DNA of 64,000 nucleotides, taken from Mesomycoplasma conjunctivae. GTDB taxonomy: Bacteria; Bacillota_I; Bacilli_A; Mycoplasmatales; Metamycoplasmataceae. Both the position numbers and the translations under genes were made by a program. The stretch covers positions 388,304 through 452,303 of the forward strand of contig NC_012806.1 of NCBI RefSeq assembly GCF_000026765.1. Reading direction: 5' to 3'. The notes beneath the pieces were generated by a model. That model searched no databases. It was given only the letters and a program-made list of their open reading frames with translations, and was not told where the DNA came from. Shown piece after piece: positions 1 through 11,883 of the stretch. The number at the start of each line of letters is the position of its first letter. Within the stretch, counting starts at the first letter, position 1.

Positions 1-111
1 AACGATGCTTTACAAGGTGATGTATATAAAGATTGAAAAAGAGATTTTGAGAAAAGAAAACAAGCTAAAAAAGATAATGAGGATATAAATGAAAAAACAG
101 ATTCAAAATAA
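1..111 (+). CDS. C-terminal end of an ICE membrane protein (partial)
   Basis: The reading frame is open from the first base and stops with TAA at 109-111. It has 36 residues with one TGA read as Trp and is strongly charged (Lys/Asp/Glu-rich), as expected for the cytoplasmic tail of a membrane protein. It overlaps the start of the TraE-like ATPase by 23 bases, so the two are translationally coupled in one operon. By position it should be the Mbov_0396-type transmembrane protein that precedes the conjugal ATPase in mycoplasma ICEs. That identity rests on context only, because the domain lies outside the window. Confidence 0.6.
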
Positions 112-2728
112 AGCAATTAATAAAATTAAATTGAATTTATTTAAGAATTTTACTATTAAGGATTTTTTTGTTTTAATTATTGTTATCATCATAGCTTTAA
201 TTGTTGTCGCTTCTCTTAATAGTCAAATTAATTTCTTTTTTAAAGTTTTAATATTTATAGCAATTTTTGCTTTTATAGGTTTACCTTTGCTTATAAATTT
301 TCCATCTCAAAATGCTAGAGGATGACAAATTTTTATTAATTGAATTAAATTTGTCAGCTTGCCTAGGAAATATTCATCAAAGTCCAAAAGTTCAAATAAT
401 ACATCAAATTTAGTTCCTTATGAAAGTTGTAAAAATGATTTTATTTACAGCAATTTTGGTTATGTTGGTGGTTTAAAAATTCAAGGTTTTGATTTATTTG
501 CTTATGATGAAGATTACCAACTATCCATATTTCATCAGTTTAGTAAAATAATTAATAATATTAATCATAAAATTTCTATTATTAAAATTGTTGTTGATAA
601 TGACATCAAAGCAAATCAAGATTTTTTCGAACAACAAAGAGAAATTTGCCTAGAAAATAACGATGAAAACTTTTGTGAAGCATATAGTGATGATTTAACA
701 ATTAATTTTGAAGGACAAACTAAATTTGATTATTATGTTTTAGTTTATGGTTTTGAATTTAAAGATTTAGAATTTGAAATTGCAAGATTAAAAAGTGCTT
801 TTTCGCAAATTAATATTAATTCACAAAAATTAAAAATAGAAGAATTATTAAATTTATCTATTCAAACTTTAAATTCAAATGATAAGTTCCCAAAAGAAAT
901 TTTGCAGCAAATTAAAAATGAGAAAAAAAATATTGCTAAATATTTTGCTTTAGATGAAATTAGTTGAAAGTCTAAATATTTTACTTCACATAATAAATTT
1001 TTTTCCTTTCAATCAATTTCGGAATTACCTTTAGAATTACCCCCTTATTGAGCAAACAATTTTTTTAATTCTAATTCTAATGTAATTTGAAATATTCAAA
1101 AAATCGATGAAAAAGAGAAAAACAAAATCCTTAACAAAGCTCATACTATTTTAGATATTAATAGTGAAGATAAAACACAAAATATCATAGACAAGAAAAA
1201 AGGAGAATTTGAGCAAGAAGCTATCGAAAATGTTATAGACATAGCTGCAACAGGTCAAAATTTATTTTATTCTACTTTTTTATTTGTCAATAGTGCTAAT
1301 TCAAAAGAAGATTTAATAAATTTAGAAAATCAAAATTCACATTTAGTTAAGAGTATTGGGGCTAAAATACATACTTTGAGATTTAAACAATTAGAGGCAT
1401 ATATAAATAGTTTTTTTAGACAAAAAGATACGCTAAAAGAATGAATTGAAATGCCGGCAAATAATATTGCATATGGCTTTCCATTTACAACAAGAGAATT
1501 TAATGATGGAAATTATAATGTATTAGGGACAAATTTTCATGATGGCACTCCATTATTTTTTGATCAATTTTTGCAACAAGATAGTAGAAAAAATTCAAAC
1601 TTATTTATTTTAGGAACTTCTGGCTCTGGTAAAACTACTATTACAAAAAAATTAATTAGTTACAATCTTTCAATTGGTAATCATGTCATAATTTTAGATC
1701 CTCAAAATGAATATGCAAAATTGGGAAAATTATTTAATGCAAATATTATCCATTTAAACGGTAGTGGTCAAACAGTTTTTAATCCACTTCAAATTAGAAA
1801 AATATTTAATCCAAATGATAGTAAAGTTAAAAATACAAATTTAGAATTGTTATCTCTAAATATTTCAAAACTTGAAACATTTTTTAAAATTATTTTTCCT
1901 GAATTAAATCAAATAAGTTTTATGGCTTTAAAACAAGCAGTAGAAAAACTTTATGAAAAATTTGGATTTTATGAACTTAGTGATGATATTACCGAGTATG
2001 AAAATACATTTTATCCAACAATTGATGATTTAATCCAAGTTGTCAAAGAAGCTGAATTTGATTTTTTAACTAAACAAGAAAAAAATATTTTGTTAGCATC
2101 GCTAAAATCAGAATTTAATAAAAATAGTATTTTAGGAAAGATGTTTAATAATCATAGCACTAATTATAATGCTACACAAAATTTCGCAATTTTTAATGTT
2201 GCTGCATTAATGCAATTAGACAAAAAAATTTATCAATCCGCATTTTTTCTAACTTTATCATTTATTCAAGGCGAAATTTCAGACTTTTATATGCAAGATA
2301 ATAAAAAAATTATTTTAGTAGTAGATGAAGGACATAAATTTATTGATGAGTCTAATTTATTTGCTTTAAACTTTTTATTTGATACTGCCAAAACTATTAG
2401 AAAATATAATGGTGGATTAATTATTACAACACAAAATCCAGGTGATTTTGCTATAACAGGTGAAGCAGCACGTAAATCTGAAGCTATTATTGAAAATTGC
2501 CAATATTCAATATTTTTCAATCTTAAAAGTAAGGATATTGAAAAGATAGATAATTTATATAAAAATGTTGGTGGCTTAAGTGAGGATGAGAAAAATTTTA
2601 TAAGTTTAGCTCAAATTGGAGATTTTCTTTTAACAGTTGATAGTGTTAATCGTTTTAAATTAAGTGCTTATTATAATGATGTTGAAAAATCTTATTTTTT
2701 TGATAAAGGAGACAAAGTAAATGGCTAA
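89..2728 (+). CDS. TraE/VirB4-like conjugal transfer ATPase of an ICE
   Basis: 879 residues with internal TGA codons as Trp. Two N-terminal membrane helices (about residues 26-43 and 50-70) are followed by a cytoplasmic region with Walker A GTSGSGKT near residue 509-516 and Walker B ILVVDEGHKF near 740-750, the arrangement of VirB4/TraE ATPases that energise type IV transfer. The NPLQI segment after the P-loop and the TTQNPGD segment after Walker B also fit the HerA/VirB4 fold. It matches the Mbov_0397 / CDS17 (TraE) component of mycoplasma ICEs. It starts at ATG 89 inside the upstream gene and its end overlaps the next gene by 8 bases. Likely part of a membrane DNA-transfer channel. Family call is strong; activity is inferred. 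Confidence 0.9.
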
Positions 2729-3335
2729 GAAAAATACTACAAAAAAAGAAACAAACAAAGCGACTTTGTGACTACATTATACAGATCCTAAAGAAGTTAA
2801 ATTAATCAATAAGATTAAACAAGAATTAATAGAAAATGATAAAAATCCGACACGTGAATTTAAAAAATTCATAATTCAAAGCATTCAATCAGACTCCTTT
2901 GCCCAATCCTTTTTCTCAATTAGACAAGATATTTATTATTCTTTGAGAAAAGCGACCTTTGCCTCATTAACACCTTTTTATTTAAAACTAATCGAAATGC
3001 AAAAGGAAAGTTTTTTAAATGCACAATTGTTAAGTGAAAAAGTAGATTTTTTAATTAACTGAATTATTGACAAGCCTCAAAATTTTAACAAATTTGATGA
3101 ACAACAATCACTAAAATTACTAAAAGAGATAAATATTTTCCAACAAAAAAGAATGGAAATTAATGCAAAACTTAGGGTGTTAAAATCTAAAAATAGAACA
3201 AGAAAAAAAGAGATTTTAGAATTCTATGAAAGATTCCTTGCTAGTGAAAAAATTAGTCAAAAAAATGGCGAGGATATTTATAATCAAGATGAAATTAAAA
3301 ATGAAGGAGATGAAGATGAATACAAAAATTATTAA
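2721..3335 (+). CDS. ICE-encoded hypothetical protein (Mbov_0398-like position)
   Basis: 204 residues, starting MAKKNTTKKETNK, with TGA codons read as Trp. It is highly charged, probably largely helical, with a Lys/Glu-rich C-terminus and no membrane helix or signal peptide. I recognise no catalytic motif. It begins 8 bases before the end of the TraE-like gene and overlaps the following surface-protein gene by 20 bases, so it is the third gene of the transfer operon. This is the place of the Mbov_0398-family ICE protein. Function unknown; an accessory cytoplasmic component of the transfer machinery is plausible from context only. Confidence 0.7.
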
Positions 3336-6300
3336 ATTGATCTTACCTTTTTTCTCTTTTTCTACATTATTTTTTATGCCTTCTCTTATAAATAACATTC
3401 CCATTTATAATACTAATAGGAGAATTGATGAAAAATTTGCTCCAAAATCTCGTCATATTTCTGTTTCAAAAAATTACAATGTTAATGTTAATTTAGCTTA
3501 TCAAGCTCCTAAAGCTAAAATCAAAATAAGTACTGAAGGTGATAATTCTTATGGAATTGGATGGCTAGGAGGATCTAATTTTGGAGTTAGTTATAATGAT
3601 AAATCAACTGTCAAACAATTAAGTGCTGGTTGATTTTCAGATTATGAATGAAATTTACAACAAGGTTATTATCCTCTCTGAAAACGAAATTATGTTAAAA
3701 AAAATAATGGCTTTTATGATATCAATAGTGGCTCTGGTATAAGAGATGATTATGTTCATAATTTTAATGATATTAAATTTCAAAGAAGTCCAACACAAAA
3801 TGAATCATTTAGTTTATTAAAAGTAACTCTTGATAACTGAGATATAAGTAGTGGTTTAAAAGAAGAATTTGCTAAGCAATTAAACAACCAAAATTGAAGT
3901 GATTTTACATTAACTGAATTTAAACTTAATTTTGCATACACAATAAGTGATGAACATATAGTGAGTGTAAAAACAACTATGTCTGCAACAGCGAAATTTC
4001 AGGAAAAAAGCTTACATGAAAATCAAGAAATTAATAAATTAAATTCTTACTTAAACAATATTAAAAATCAATTTAATACCAGGTTTAATGGCAAATTTAT
4101 TATTCCTACAGATACTGGCTATGCTAATGGATTAAATGCTTTAGCTTCTAAGACCACTAATAAATCTAATAAAGAATATTTTCATGATTTAGTTAATAAT
4201 TGATTCGACCCTATTAAAACACAAAATGATAACAATTATAAAGCTGAATTTTGATATACTACTAATTCAAAAAATGAACCATCAGAAGTTTTTATTAAAT
4301 TTTATAATCCTATAGATAAAAGATATGAGCAATTCATTTTATCATCTAACATGAAAATAGAATGGCAACCTACCGAATTTTTAAAAAAACAATCTTTTAG
4401 TTCAAGACTTGAATTTATACCATCATATATTTATGATTATGATACCAAAACTAAAAGATTAGTCAGAATTCTAAGTCCAAAAAAAGAGATAAATGATGAT
4501 GAAACTAAAAAATTAAAAGAAGAATCCGCTAGATCAAATAGTAGTCAATTATATGGCGGAAAATTTGAATATTTTGGAGATGTTGGAGTTGAGTTTTCTG
4601 CTAGTGATGATGAAAATGAAGTCTTATATATTAATGACAAACCTGTCGATGTGTTAAATAAACATTTTAGTACTATTTTAAAAGATTTGCGACTTGAAGA
4701 TAAAGAAGAAGGAGCAATTAATACCTACAAAGTTGAAATAAAACAATTTAAAAGAGATTCAAAATCTAAAAACAATAGTGAAGTAGTAAAAACTTATACT
4801 GTGCACATTACAACTAAAAGTGTCAATAGTATTTTAGAAGGTAAATGGTTTGCATGAGATCCTAAAAATAATCCAAAACAAAAAGATTTAATTACTGAAA
4901 ATCTTTTAGATAGTAAAGGTAATCCTATTTTAGATAATCAAGGAAATTCTGTTAAAAATCCAAACTTTGATCCTTATATTAATCCAACAACCGGTACTAA
5001 AAAACAATTGCTTTGAGTCACAAATAAATTTAATTGTTCATGGCAAAGATGCCAAACAGGAATAGAAGATGCAATTTTTTATCCTGATTCAAGTATTGCT
5101 CAATCAGGATTTATAGCTGAAGCTGCAGTTGTGGGCAAAGGTGTTAACTTATCGCTAAATACTAATATTAAAAATAGTAATACAGAAGTAAAACGTTATA
5201 GTGTTAATTTAGCCAATCAAAATAATTTTGAAATTCAAGAACATAATATTCCAGGACTAGCAACTAGTAAAAAAGGAACTAAAGAAGAAATTATTAATAA
5301 TGAAAATAATTATTTTTCAACTAGTGGTTTGTGACTTTTTAGAGTTAGTCATGAAAAAGATCAACAAAGTTTTAAATTGTTTTTAATTGGTGAAAACAGC
5401 AATACTAGTTTATTCACTGATATAGTCCATAGCAATTATTACACTCCTTTTTGATCTTCATTAGCTGGCAAAAATCTTAAGGAATATTTGAAAAAAGAAA
5501 GAAAATTAAGTGAAAAAAATATTGATAGTCTATCTTATGAAAAAGTTTTATCATATTGAAAATCTTATATAGATTTCAAACTTAATAAAAATCAAATTCA
5601 AGATCCTAACTTAAGTGATTTGGCTAAAATAATTGATAAAAATTTAGAAGAGCAAATAGTAAATAACCAAATTGATTTAAAACAAAATCAAAAAATTAAT
5701 TTACAAGTAGATATATCCGATTTTGTCTCTTCACTTAGTCAACAACAATTAGAAGCTTTAAAATTTGACAAAAATTCTAATTCAGCTCATCTAAATTTTA
5801 ATGTTGAAAATTTATCTACAAATAGTGATAATAGTAAAGATCTAATTTTAGATTTAGATAAAAACCAATCTATACCATTAAATTTTAAATATAATTTTGA
5901 ATACACAGGTATCAGAAATCAAGATGAAATAAAAAAACTAAAATCTACTAAAGAAGAAATTTTAGTCAAAGATTTTTTAGAGTCTGAAATTAAAAAAACA
6001 ATAACTAAAAATCCTTTTTTATCAAGTGATCAATTATTAGAAAAAATAAATTATTTATCTAGTTCTATTACTGGTAGAGATGATGTGCAAACCATAATAA
6101 ATTATCAAGGGTTAAGTGATTATCAAGTAGAATTAAAAACTAGTAATGAAGGTATTTTCTTTGATAAAAATAAATTTAAATTTAACTTAAAAGAAATTCA
6201 AGAAGAAGCTAAAAATAATTACAATCCTTTTTCAATTTTGCCAGATAATTTTACAATTAATTTAGCAGGAATTGACAATAATACGCAAGCTATTGATTAT

Positions 6301-6951
6301 ATAAAAAGTCAAATCCAAGAAGCTACAAATGGTAAATTAAAAGCTAATCAAGATTTTGATTTTGTGAGCCTACAACCACTAATTACCAATTCTACTATAT
6401 TAAATCCTGAGGAAAATTTATCTAATTTAGATTTAGCTAATTCTATTAATTTAGGATTACAAAGTTTAAAACAACCTGGTTTTGCTAACATAAAAATTAT
6501 TAATACTGTGGCTAATACACAAAAACCCAATATAACAGATTTATCTAAAATTAAGTTAGATCCTATTATTCTAAAAACAAATAAAGAAAGTGAAATTTCG
6601 GAAGAATTAATTCAACAATTAAACCAACAATTAGTCAAATTTGATTTAAATGTTCAAGACTATTTAACTGCTAACAATTTTAATCTTGCTTTAGAAAAAA
6701 TCCAAAATAATAAAGTCAGTGACATAGAATTAGAACCTGCTAATTTTTTAACTAATAATAAATTAAAAATTAAAGTAGAAAATTTAGACTTTAATAATTT
6801 AATTAGCGACTTAGATATAAAAAAAGATGTAATAGAAAAAAGAAATGAAAGCATTACTTGAATTATTCCAGCAATTTTAATTCCAATTATTATTATCTCT
6901 GTTGCAATATTTTTTATATTTAGAAAAAAATTCAAAACATTTAAAAAATAA
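3316..6951 (+). CDS. Large ICE surface protein (Mbov_0399-like)
   Basis: 1211 residues with many TGA (Trp) codons. The N-terminus (MNTKIIKLILPFFSFSTLF) is a signal-peptide-like hydrophobic segment without a lipobox Cys. The C-terminus has one strong membrane helix (IIPAILIPIIIISVAIFFIF) followed by a basic RKKFK tail, so most of the protein should be extracellular and anchored at its end. The body is Asn/Lys/Ser-rich with no recognised enzyme motif. ATG 3316 was chosen because it follows AAGGAGATGAAG and overlaps the previous gene, as elsewhere in the operon. It corresponds by size, topology and order to Mbov_0399-type ICE proteins. A role in donor-recipient contact is only inferred. Last gene of the operon. 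Confidence 0.75.
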
Positions 6952-7025
6952 ATAAAAAATTACTCTTCATAATTTATAACCGATCAAAAAACTTTTTATT
7001 TTTGCAAAAATAATATAAAATATGA

Positions 7026-7128
7026 ATGAGTTGTTTTTTAAACATGTATTGCTTTGGTAGGTGTTCTCTGCTGCTCAAAAAAGAACAATATTAACTTTAC
7101 AGTTGTAGTTTAAGCAAAAAAACTGTAA
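7026..7128 (+). ncRNA. Candidate small RNA downstream of the ICE transfer operon
   Basis: A -10-like TATAAAAT lies at about 7013-7021 and a strong intrinsic terminator at 7129-7153, giving a predicted transcript of about 125 nt. It can form TGTTCT/AGAACA (about 7060-7090) and TTACAGTT/AACTGTAA (about 7097-7128) stems. No conserved protein is present; the only ATG gives a 12-codon peptide with no ribosome binding site. There is no clear -35 box. It could equally be the 3' UTR of the transfer operon. Confidence 0.3.
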
Positions 7129-7153
7129 AACCACCTTTTTTAGGTGGTTTTTT
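7129..7153 (+). terminator. Intrinsic terminator ending the ICE transfer operon
   Basis: Stem ACCACC/GGTGGT with a short T/A loop, followed by a run of seven T. It lies between the plus-strand transfer operon and the convergent minus-strand array. Confidence 0.8.
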
Positions 7154-7175
7154 TATTTAATTTTATAAATTTTTA

Positions 7176-8231
7176 TTACATTTTCATTTTTCTTGTCTTA
7201 GATTTAGCTTTTAATTCTTCAACATATTTGTTGTATGACTCTTCTTTTTCCATAAACAATTCAAATTCTTTTTTTAACCAATTAAAATTGAATAAAGGTT
7301 GTCCATCTCAGTTTGTATGCATTGATTTAAATTGTTCAAAATCTAAACCTAACATAGAAATTTTATCAAATTCATCATGTGCAAACTTTAAATCATTTCG
7401 CCTTATTTTAGAAGCAGCAAAAGCAAAAGAGTTTATCACACCTACATCATAAATGCCAATAGGTCTAGCAGCTATTTTTTTACCTTGATTAAATAATGAA
7501 TTGTGCTCAAGAATAATATCTTTGGTAGTTTTCCCTTTTTCTATTAATTGGTTGTTCTTTATTCATCTTGCTAGAGGTTCTATTACCATTTCATCATCAT
7601 AATCTCGCTTAGCTTTTTTGAGAGCTTTTGAGACAATTTCTATACCTTCTAAATTTTTACTATTTTTTATATTTTCTACATAATTTGTTCAAGTTTGGAT
7701 TTCCGAACTAGATAATTTGCTCTTTTTTAATAGATACTCCAAATCACTATCTAAATGTTCATCAGAAGCATATAACAAATCTGATTTAATTATATTTTTA
7801 TCTATATCATAACTTACATCACTTAAAGCAATATATGGTGGGATTTTTTTTATTAATTCATCTATTTTTTCAAATATTCTTAAGACATCTTCATATGAGA
7901 GTTGAGTTGTTTTTGTAAACTTTAATTTTTTGTTGTTGTGAATTAAATCATCATAATCTAATTCTTGAATTCTAAATAATTGTGAACAATCTAAATATGA
8001 ATCATTCTTGAAAAGAGCATTACGATTCTTGCTTTTTTTAATTAAAATTTCACCATCTTTAGGGTCTTTAAGTTGACCATTTTCATCTATTGCTGTTCTT
8101 GATTTGATATAAAATAATTCAAGACCATCCATGTTATGAATTATAATAACAGGATGACTGTCTATATCTTGTCCTAATGTATCAAAAGTTATTGATTTTA
8201 TCGGCATAAAAGGTTTAAATTTTGTTTCCAT
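7176..8231 (-). CDS. Mbov_0400-like ICE protein, tandem copy 1
   Basis: 351 residues with TGA as Trp, starting METKFKPFMPIKS after GGAGAGTT. Copies 1, 2 and 3 are almost identical over the first ~115 residues and differ most around residues 145-180 and in the C-terminal half. The N-terminal part has HPVIIIHN ... SYLDCSQLFRI segments that resemble the barrel core of PemK/MazF-type toxins (inferred from pattern only). The C-terminal half ends in a basic tail, KSKTRKMKM. It is the last gene of the minus-strand array, 24 bases after copy 2. Function not established. Confidence 0.75.
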
Positions 8232-8255
8232 AACTCTCCATTTTATAAATTTTTA

Positions 8256-9311
8256 TTACATTTTCATTTTTCTTGTCTTAGATTTAGCTTTTAATTCTTC
8301 AACATATTTGTTGTATGACTCTTCTTTTTCCATAAACAATTTAAATTCTTGCTCTAGCCAATTAAAATTGAATAAAGGTTGTCCATCTCAGCTTGTATGC
8401 ATTGATTTAAATTGTTCAAAATCTAAACCTAATATAGAAATTTTATCAAATTCATCATGTGCAAACTTTAAATCATTTTTCTTAATTTTACAATCAGCAA
8501 AAGCAAAATAGTTTATCACTCCTACATCATAAATACCAATAGGTCTAGCAGCTATTTTTTTACCTTGATTAAATAATGAATTGTGTTCAAGAATAATATC
8601 TTTGGTAGTTTTACCTTTTTCTATTAATTTGTTTTTCTCTATTCAATCAGCTAGAGGCTCTACTACCATTTCACCATTATAATCTCGCTTAGCTTTTTTG
8701 AGAGCTTTTGAGACAATTTCTATGCCTTCTAAATTTTTACTATTTTTTATATTTTGTACATAATTTGTTCAAGTTTGGATTTCTGAACTAGATAATTTGT
8801 TATTTTCTAATAGATACTTCAAATCGCCATCTAAATGTTTGTTGGAAGCATATAGTAAATCTGATTGAATTTTATTTGTATTTCGATCATAACTTACATC
8901 ACTTAAAGCAATATATGGTGGGATTTTTTTTATTAATTCATCTATTTTGTCAAATATTCTTAAGACATCTTCATATGAGAGTTGAGTTGTTTTTGTAAAT
9001 TGTAATTTTTTGTTGTTGTGAATTAAATCATCATAATCTAATTCTTGAATTCTAAATAATTGTGAACAATCTAAATATGAATCATTCTTGAAAAGAGCAT
9101 TACGATTCTTGCTTTTTTTAATTAAAATTTCACCTTCTGTAGGTTTTTTAAGTTGGCCATTTTCATCTATTGCTGTTCTTGATTTGATATAAAATAATTC
9201 AAGACCATCCATGTTATGAATTATAATAACAGGATGACTGTCTATATCTTGTCCTAATGTATCAAAAGTTATTGATTTTATTGGCATAAAAGGTTTAAAT
9301 TTTGTTTCCAT
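8256..9311 (-). CDS. Mbov_0400-like ICE protein, tandem copy 2
   Basis: 351 residues, same length, start (METKFKPFMPI) and ribosome binding site as copy 1. The N-terminal ~145 residues are nearly identical to copies 1 and 3; the block at residues 145-180 and the last ~60 residues carry most differences, for example LKYLLENNK where copy 1 has LEYLLKKSK. The sequence just upstream (9335-9379) is not a promoter but the 3' end of a ribbon-helix-helix gene, showing that this copy once followed such a gene as copy 3 still does. No premature stop is seen, so it looks intact. Function unknown. Confidence 0.75.
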
Positions 9312-9334
9312 AACTCTCCATTTTATAAATTTTG

Positions 9335-9379
9335 TTAATAATCTTTTAATATTTTTTCTAAAATAAGTGTTAATAATTG
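9335..9379 (-). pseudogene. 3' remnant of a ribbon-helix-helix gene behind dnaB
   Basis: On the minus strand this reads QLLTLILEKILKDY then stop, identical in protein to the end of the intact gene at 11884-12168. It begins three bases after the dnaB stop codon and has no start of its own. It marks the right-hand edge of the DNA into which dnaB was placed: an ancestral second copy of the ribbon-helix-helix gene lost its body and kept its last 14 codons. Confidence 0.85.
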
Positions 9380-9382
9380 CCC

Positions 9383-10768
9383 TTATTCATCGCTATCACC
9401 ATTTCATTCTTGTTCGACAAAAAGTCCTTGACGAGGGATAAAAATAAAGTCAAGAATACCTGTTGGACCACTTCGATTTTTGGCAATTCGCAATTGTGTT
9501 GGCGAGTCATCGCTTATTTCTTCGCTACCTTTTTGTTTATTGTAGTAATCAGCTCGATATAAAAAGGCGACAATATCGGCGTCTTGTTCGATAGCTCCCG
9601 ATTCACGTAAATCAGAGAGCATTGGCAATTTATCCTCACGTTTTTCAACACTTCTTGATAGTTGTGAAAGTGCAATGATGGGCACATTGACATCACGAGC
9701 TAGTTGTTTGAGCTTTCTAGAAATGATTGAAACTTCGACTTGTCTAGAATCACTTCTTTGTTTTTGGCTTGAATTGATTAATTGCAGATAGTCTAAAATA
9801 ATTAAATCAAATTTTTCATTATTTTTAAAACGTTTTCAAACTTGTCAATAAATATCGTCGATATTTATTGAACCTGAATCATTGATGAGCATTTGATAAT
9901 TAGCAATTTGGTGATTAATAGCACTTGTAATAATTTCAAATTGTTCCTCTTTTAAATATTTTGGTGTTTTAAATAAACTAGAGTCGATGTTGGTCTCAAG
10001 CGATAAAATTCTTGTAACTAAATCTTTATCAGACATTTCCAATGAGAAAAATAAAACTGATTTTTTATTAGCACAAACATTTCTTGCAATGTTGAGGGCA
10101 AAAGCGGTTTTACCCACTGAAGGACGGGCAGCCAAAATTATTAGCTCACCAGGCTGTAACCCAGAAGTGGTATTATCAATATTTGTATATCCGGTAGATA
10201 AACCTTTGAAAGAATCGCGATTGCGATTTTGAACTAAATAATCTAGGATTTCGCTAGAAACACTTGAGACACTGGTGAAATTATCACTAGTGTTGGCGTA
10301 ATTAATTTGGTTAATTTGTGATTGCAAATGGGAGCTCAACTCAGAGCTTGAAAGTGTTGAATTATCTATATTTTTCAAGCTTTCTTCAAGTAATTTTTTC
10401 AAATTACGCAAAGCTGTCTTCTCAGTTACAATTTTGATATATTGCTCAATTGTATTGTCAAAGACTAAAAAAGATTTTGATAAATTAGCAATTGTGGGAA
10501 GGCCACCAATTAATTCTAATTTTCCATAGCTTCTAAGATGCTCAATTAAAAGTTCGACACTAAAAGAACCATTATTATTCATCAATTTCTTGATTGCAAG
10601 AAAGATAATTGATAATTGCTTATCACTAAAATCTTCTTCACTTAACAAATTAATATAGCGGTGAACCTTATCTGGTCGACGCAAAAAATATGTAAGGATG
10701 ATTCTTTCAATATCTGGAGCGTTATAACGATGGTTACTCATCTTTAAAGGTTTAAATTTTGTTTCCAT
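9383..10768 (-). CDS. dnaB: Replicative DNA helicase DnaB, captured inside the ICE array
   Basis: 461 residues, full length for the family. It has the N-terminal helical domain (PDIERIILTYFL), the RecA-like domain with Walker A ARPSVGKT at about 213-221, the LDYLQLI Walker B region and the SQLSRSVEKR ... DLRESGAIEQDAD motifs, so all key helicase motifs are present. DnaB unwinds DNA at replication forks. The first nine residues (METKFKPLK) are foreign: the first seven codons and the upstream ribosome site are those of the neighbouring Mbov_0400-like genes, and the natural start is probably Met10 (MSNHRY, ATG at 10741). After its stop comes the tail of a ribbon-helix-helix gene. Its base composition looks like housekeeping genes rather than the surrounding ICE DNA. 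Whether a second chromosomal dnaB exists cannot be seen here. Confidence 0.93.
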
Positions 10769-10792
10769 AACTCTCCGTTTTATAAATTTTTA

Positions 10793-11848
10793 TTACATTT
10801 TCATTTTTCTTGCCTTAGATTTAGCTTTTAATTCTTCAATACGTTTGTTGTATAACTCTTCTTTTTCCATAAACAATTCAAATTCTTTTTCTAACCAACG
10901 AAAATCAAACAAAGGTTGTCCATCTCAGTTTGTATGCATTGATTTAAATTGTTTAAAACCTAAACCTAATCTAGAAATTTGGCTAAACTCTCAACGTGCA
11001 AACTTTAAATCATTTTTCTCAATTTTAGAAGCAGCAAAAGCAAAAGAGTTTATCACAGCTACATCATAAATACCAATAGGTCTAGCAGCTATTTTTTTTC
11101 CTTGATTAAATAATGAATTGTGTTCAAGAATAATATCCTTGGTAGTTTTCCCTTTTTCTATTAATTGGTTTTCCTCTATTCATCTTGCTAGAGGTTGTGT
11201 TACCATTTCATCATCATAATCCCATATAGCTTTTTCAAGAGCTTTTGAGACAATTTCTACACCTTCTAAATTTTTACTATTTTTTATATTTTCTACATAA
11301 TTAGTTCAAGTTTGGATTTCTGAACTAGATAATTTCTTAGTTTTAAACAAAAAACGTAAATCTTCATTTAAATGTTTGTCGGAAGCATATAACAAATCTG
11401 ATTGAATTTTATTTGTATTTCGATCATAACTCACATCACTTAAAGCAATATATGGTGGGATTTTTTCTATTAATTGACCTATTTTTTCAAATATCCTTAA
11501 GACATCTTCATATGAGAGTTGAGTTGTTTTTGTAAATTGTAATTTTTTGTTGTTGTGAATTAAATCATCATAATCTAATTCTTGAATTCTAAATAATTGT
11601 GAGCAATCTAAATATGAATCATTCTTGAAAAGAGCATTACGATTCTTGCTTTTTTTAATTAAAATTTCACCTTCTGTAGGTTTTTTAAGTTGGCCATTTT
11701 CATCTATTGCTGTTCTTGATTTGATATAAAATAATTCAAGACCATCCATGTTATGAATTATAATAACAGGATGACTGTCTATATCTTGTCCTAATGTATC
11801 AAAAGTTATTGATTTTATCGGCATAAAAGGTTTAAATTTTGTTTCCAT
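10793..11848 (-). CDS. Mbov_0400-like ICE protein, tandem copy 3
   Basis: 351 residues, the most divergent of the three copies in its C-terminal half (for example ARWEFSQISRLGLGFKQ and LEKEFELFMEKEELYNKR) but nearly identical in the first ~115 residues. It lies 35 bases after the ribbon-helix-helix gene, so ParA, the helix protein and this gene form one transcription unit with dnaB downstream. This is probably the ancestral arrangement from which copies 1 and 2 arose. No catalytic residues are certain; a MazF/PemK-like N-terminal fold is a hypothesis. Confidence 0.75.
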
Positions 11849-11883
11849 AACTCTCCATTTTATAAAATTTATTGATAATTTTG

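Noticed and set aside
89..2728. Apparent split of TraE-like and many other genes into several short ORFs
   Set aside because: All breaks are TGA codons in one frame at places where Trp fits; Mollicutes read UGA as Trp. Only hsdR, smr, the KilA-N debris and the edge hsdS are truly broken.
7176..11848. CRISPR or satellite interpretation of the large repeats
   Set aside because: The repeat units are 351-codon genes with ribosome sites, not short repeats with spacers. No CRISPR array or cas gene was seen in the window.
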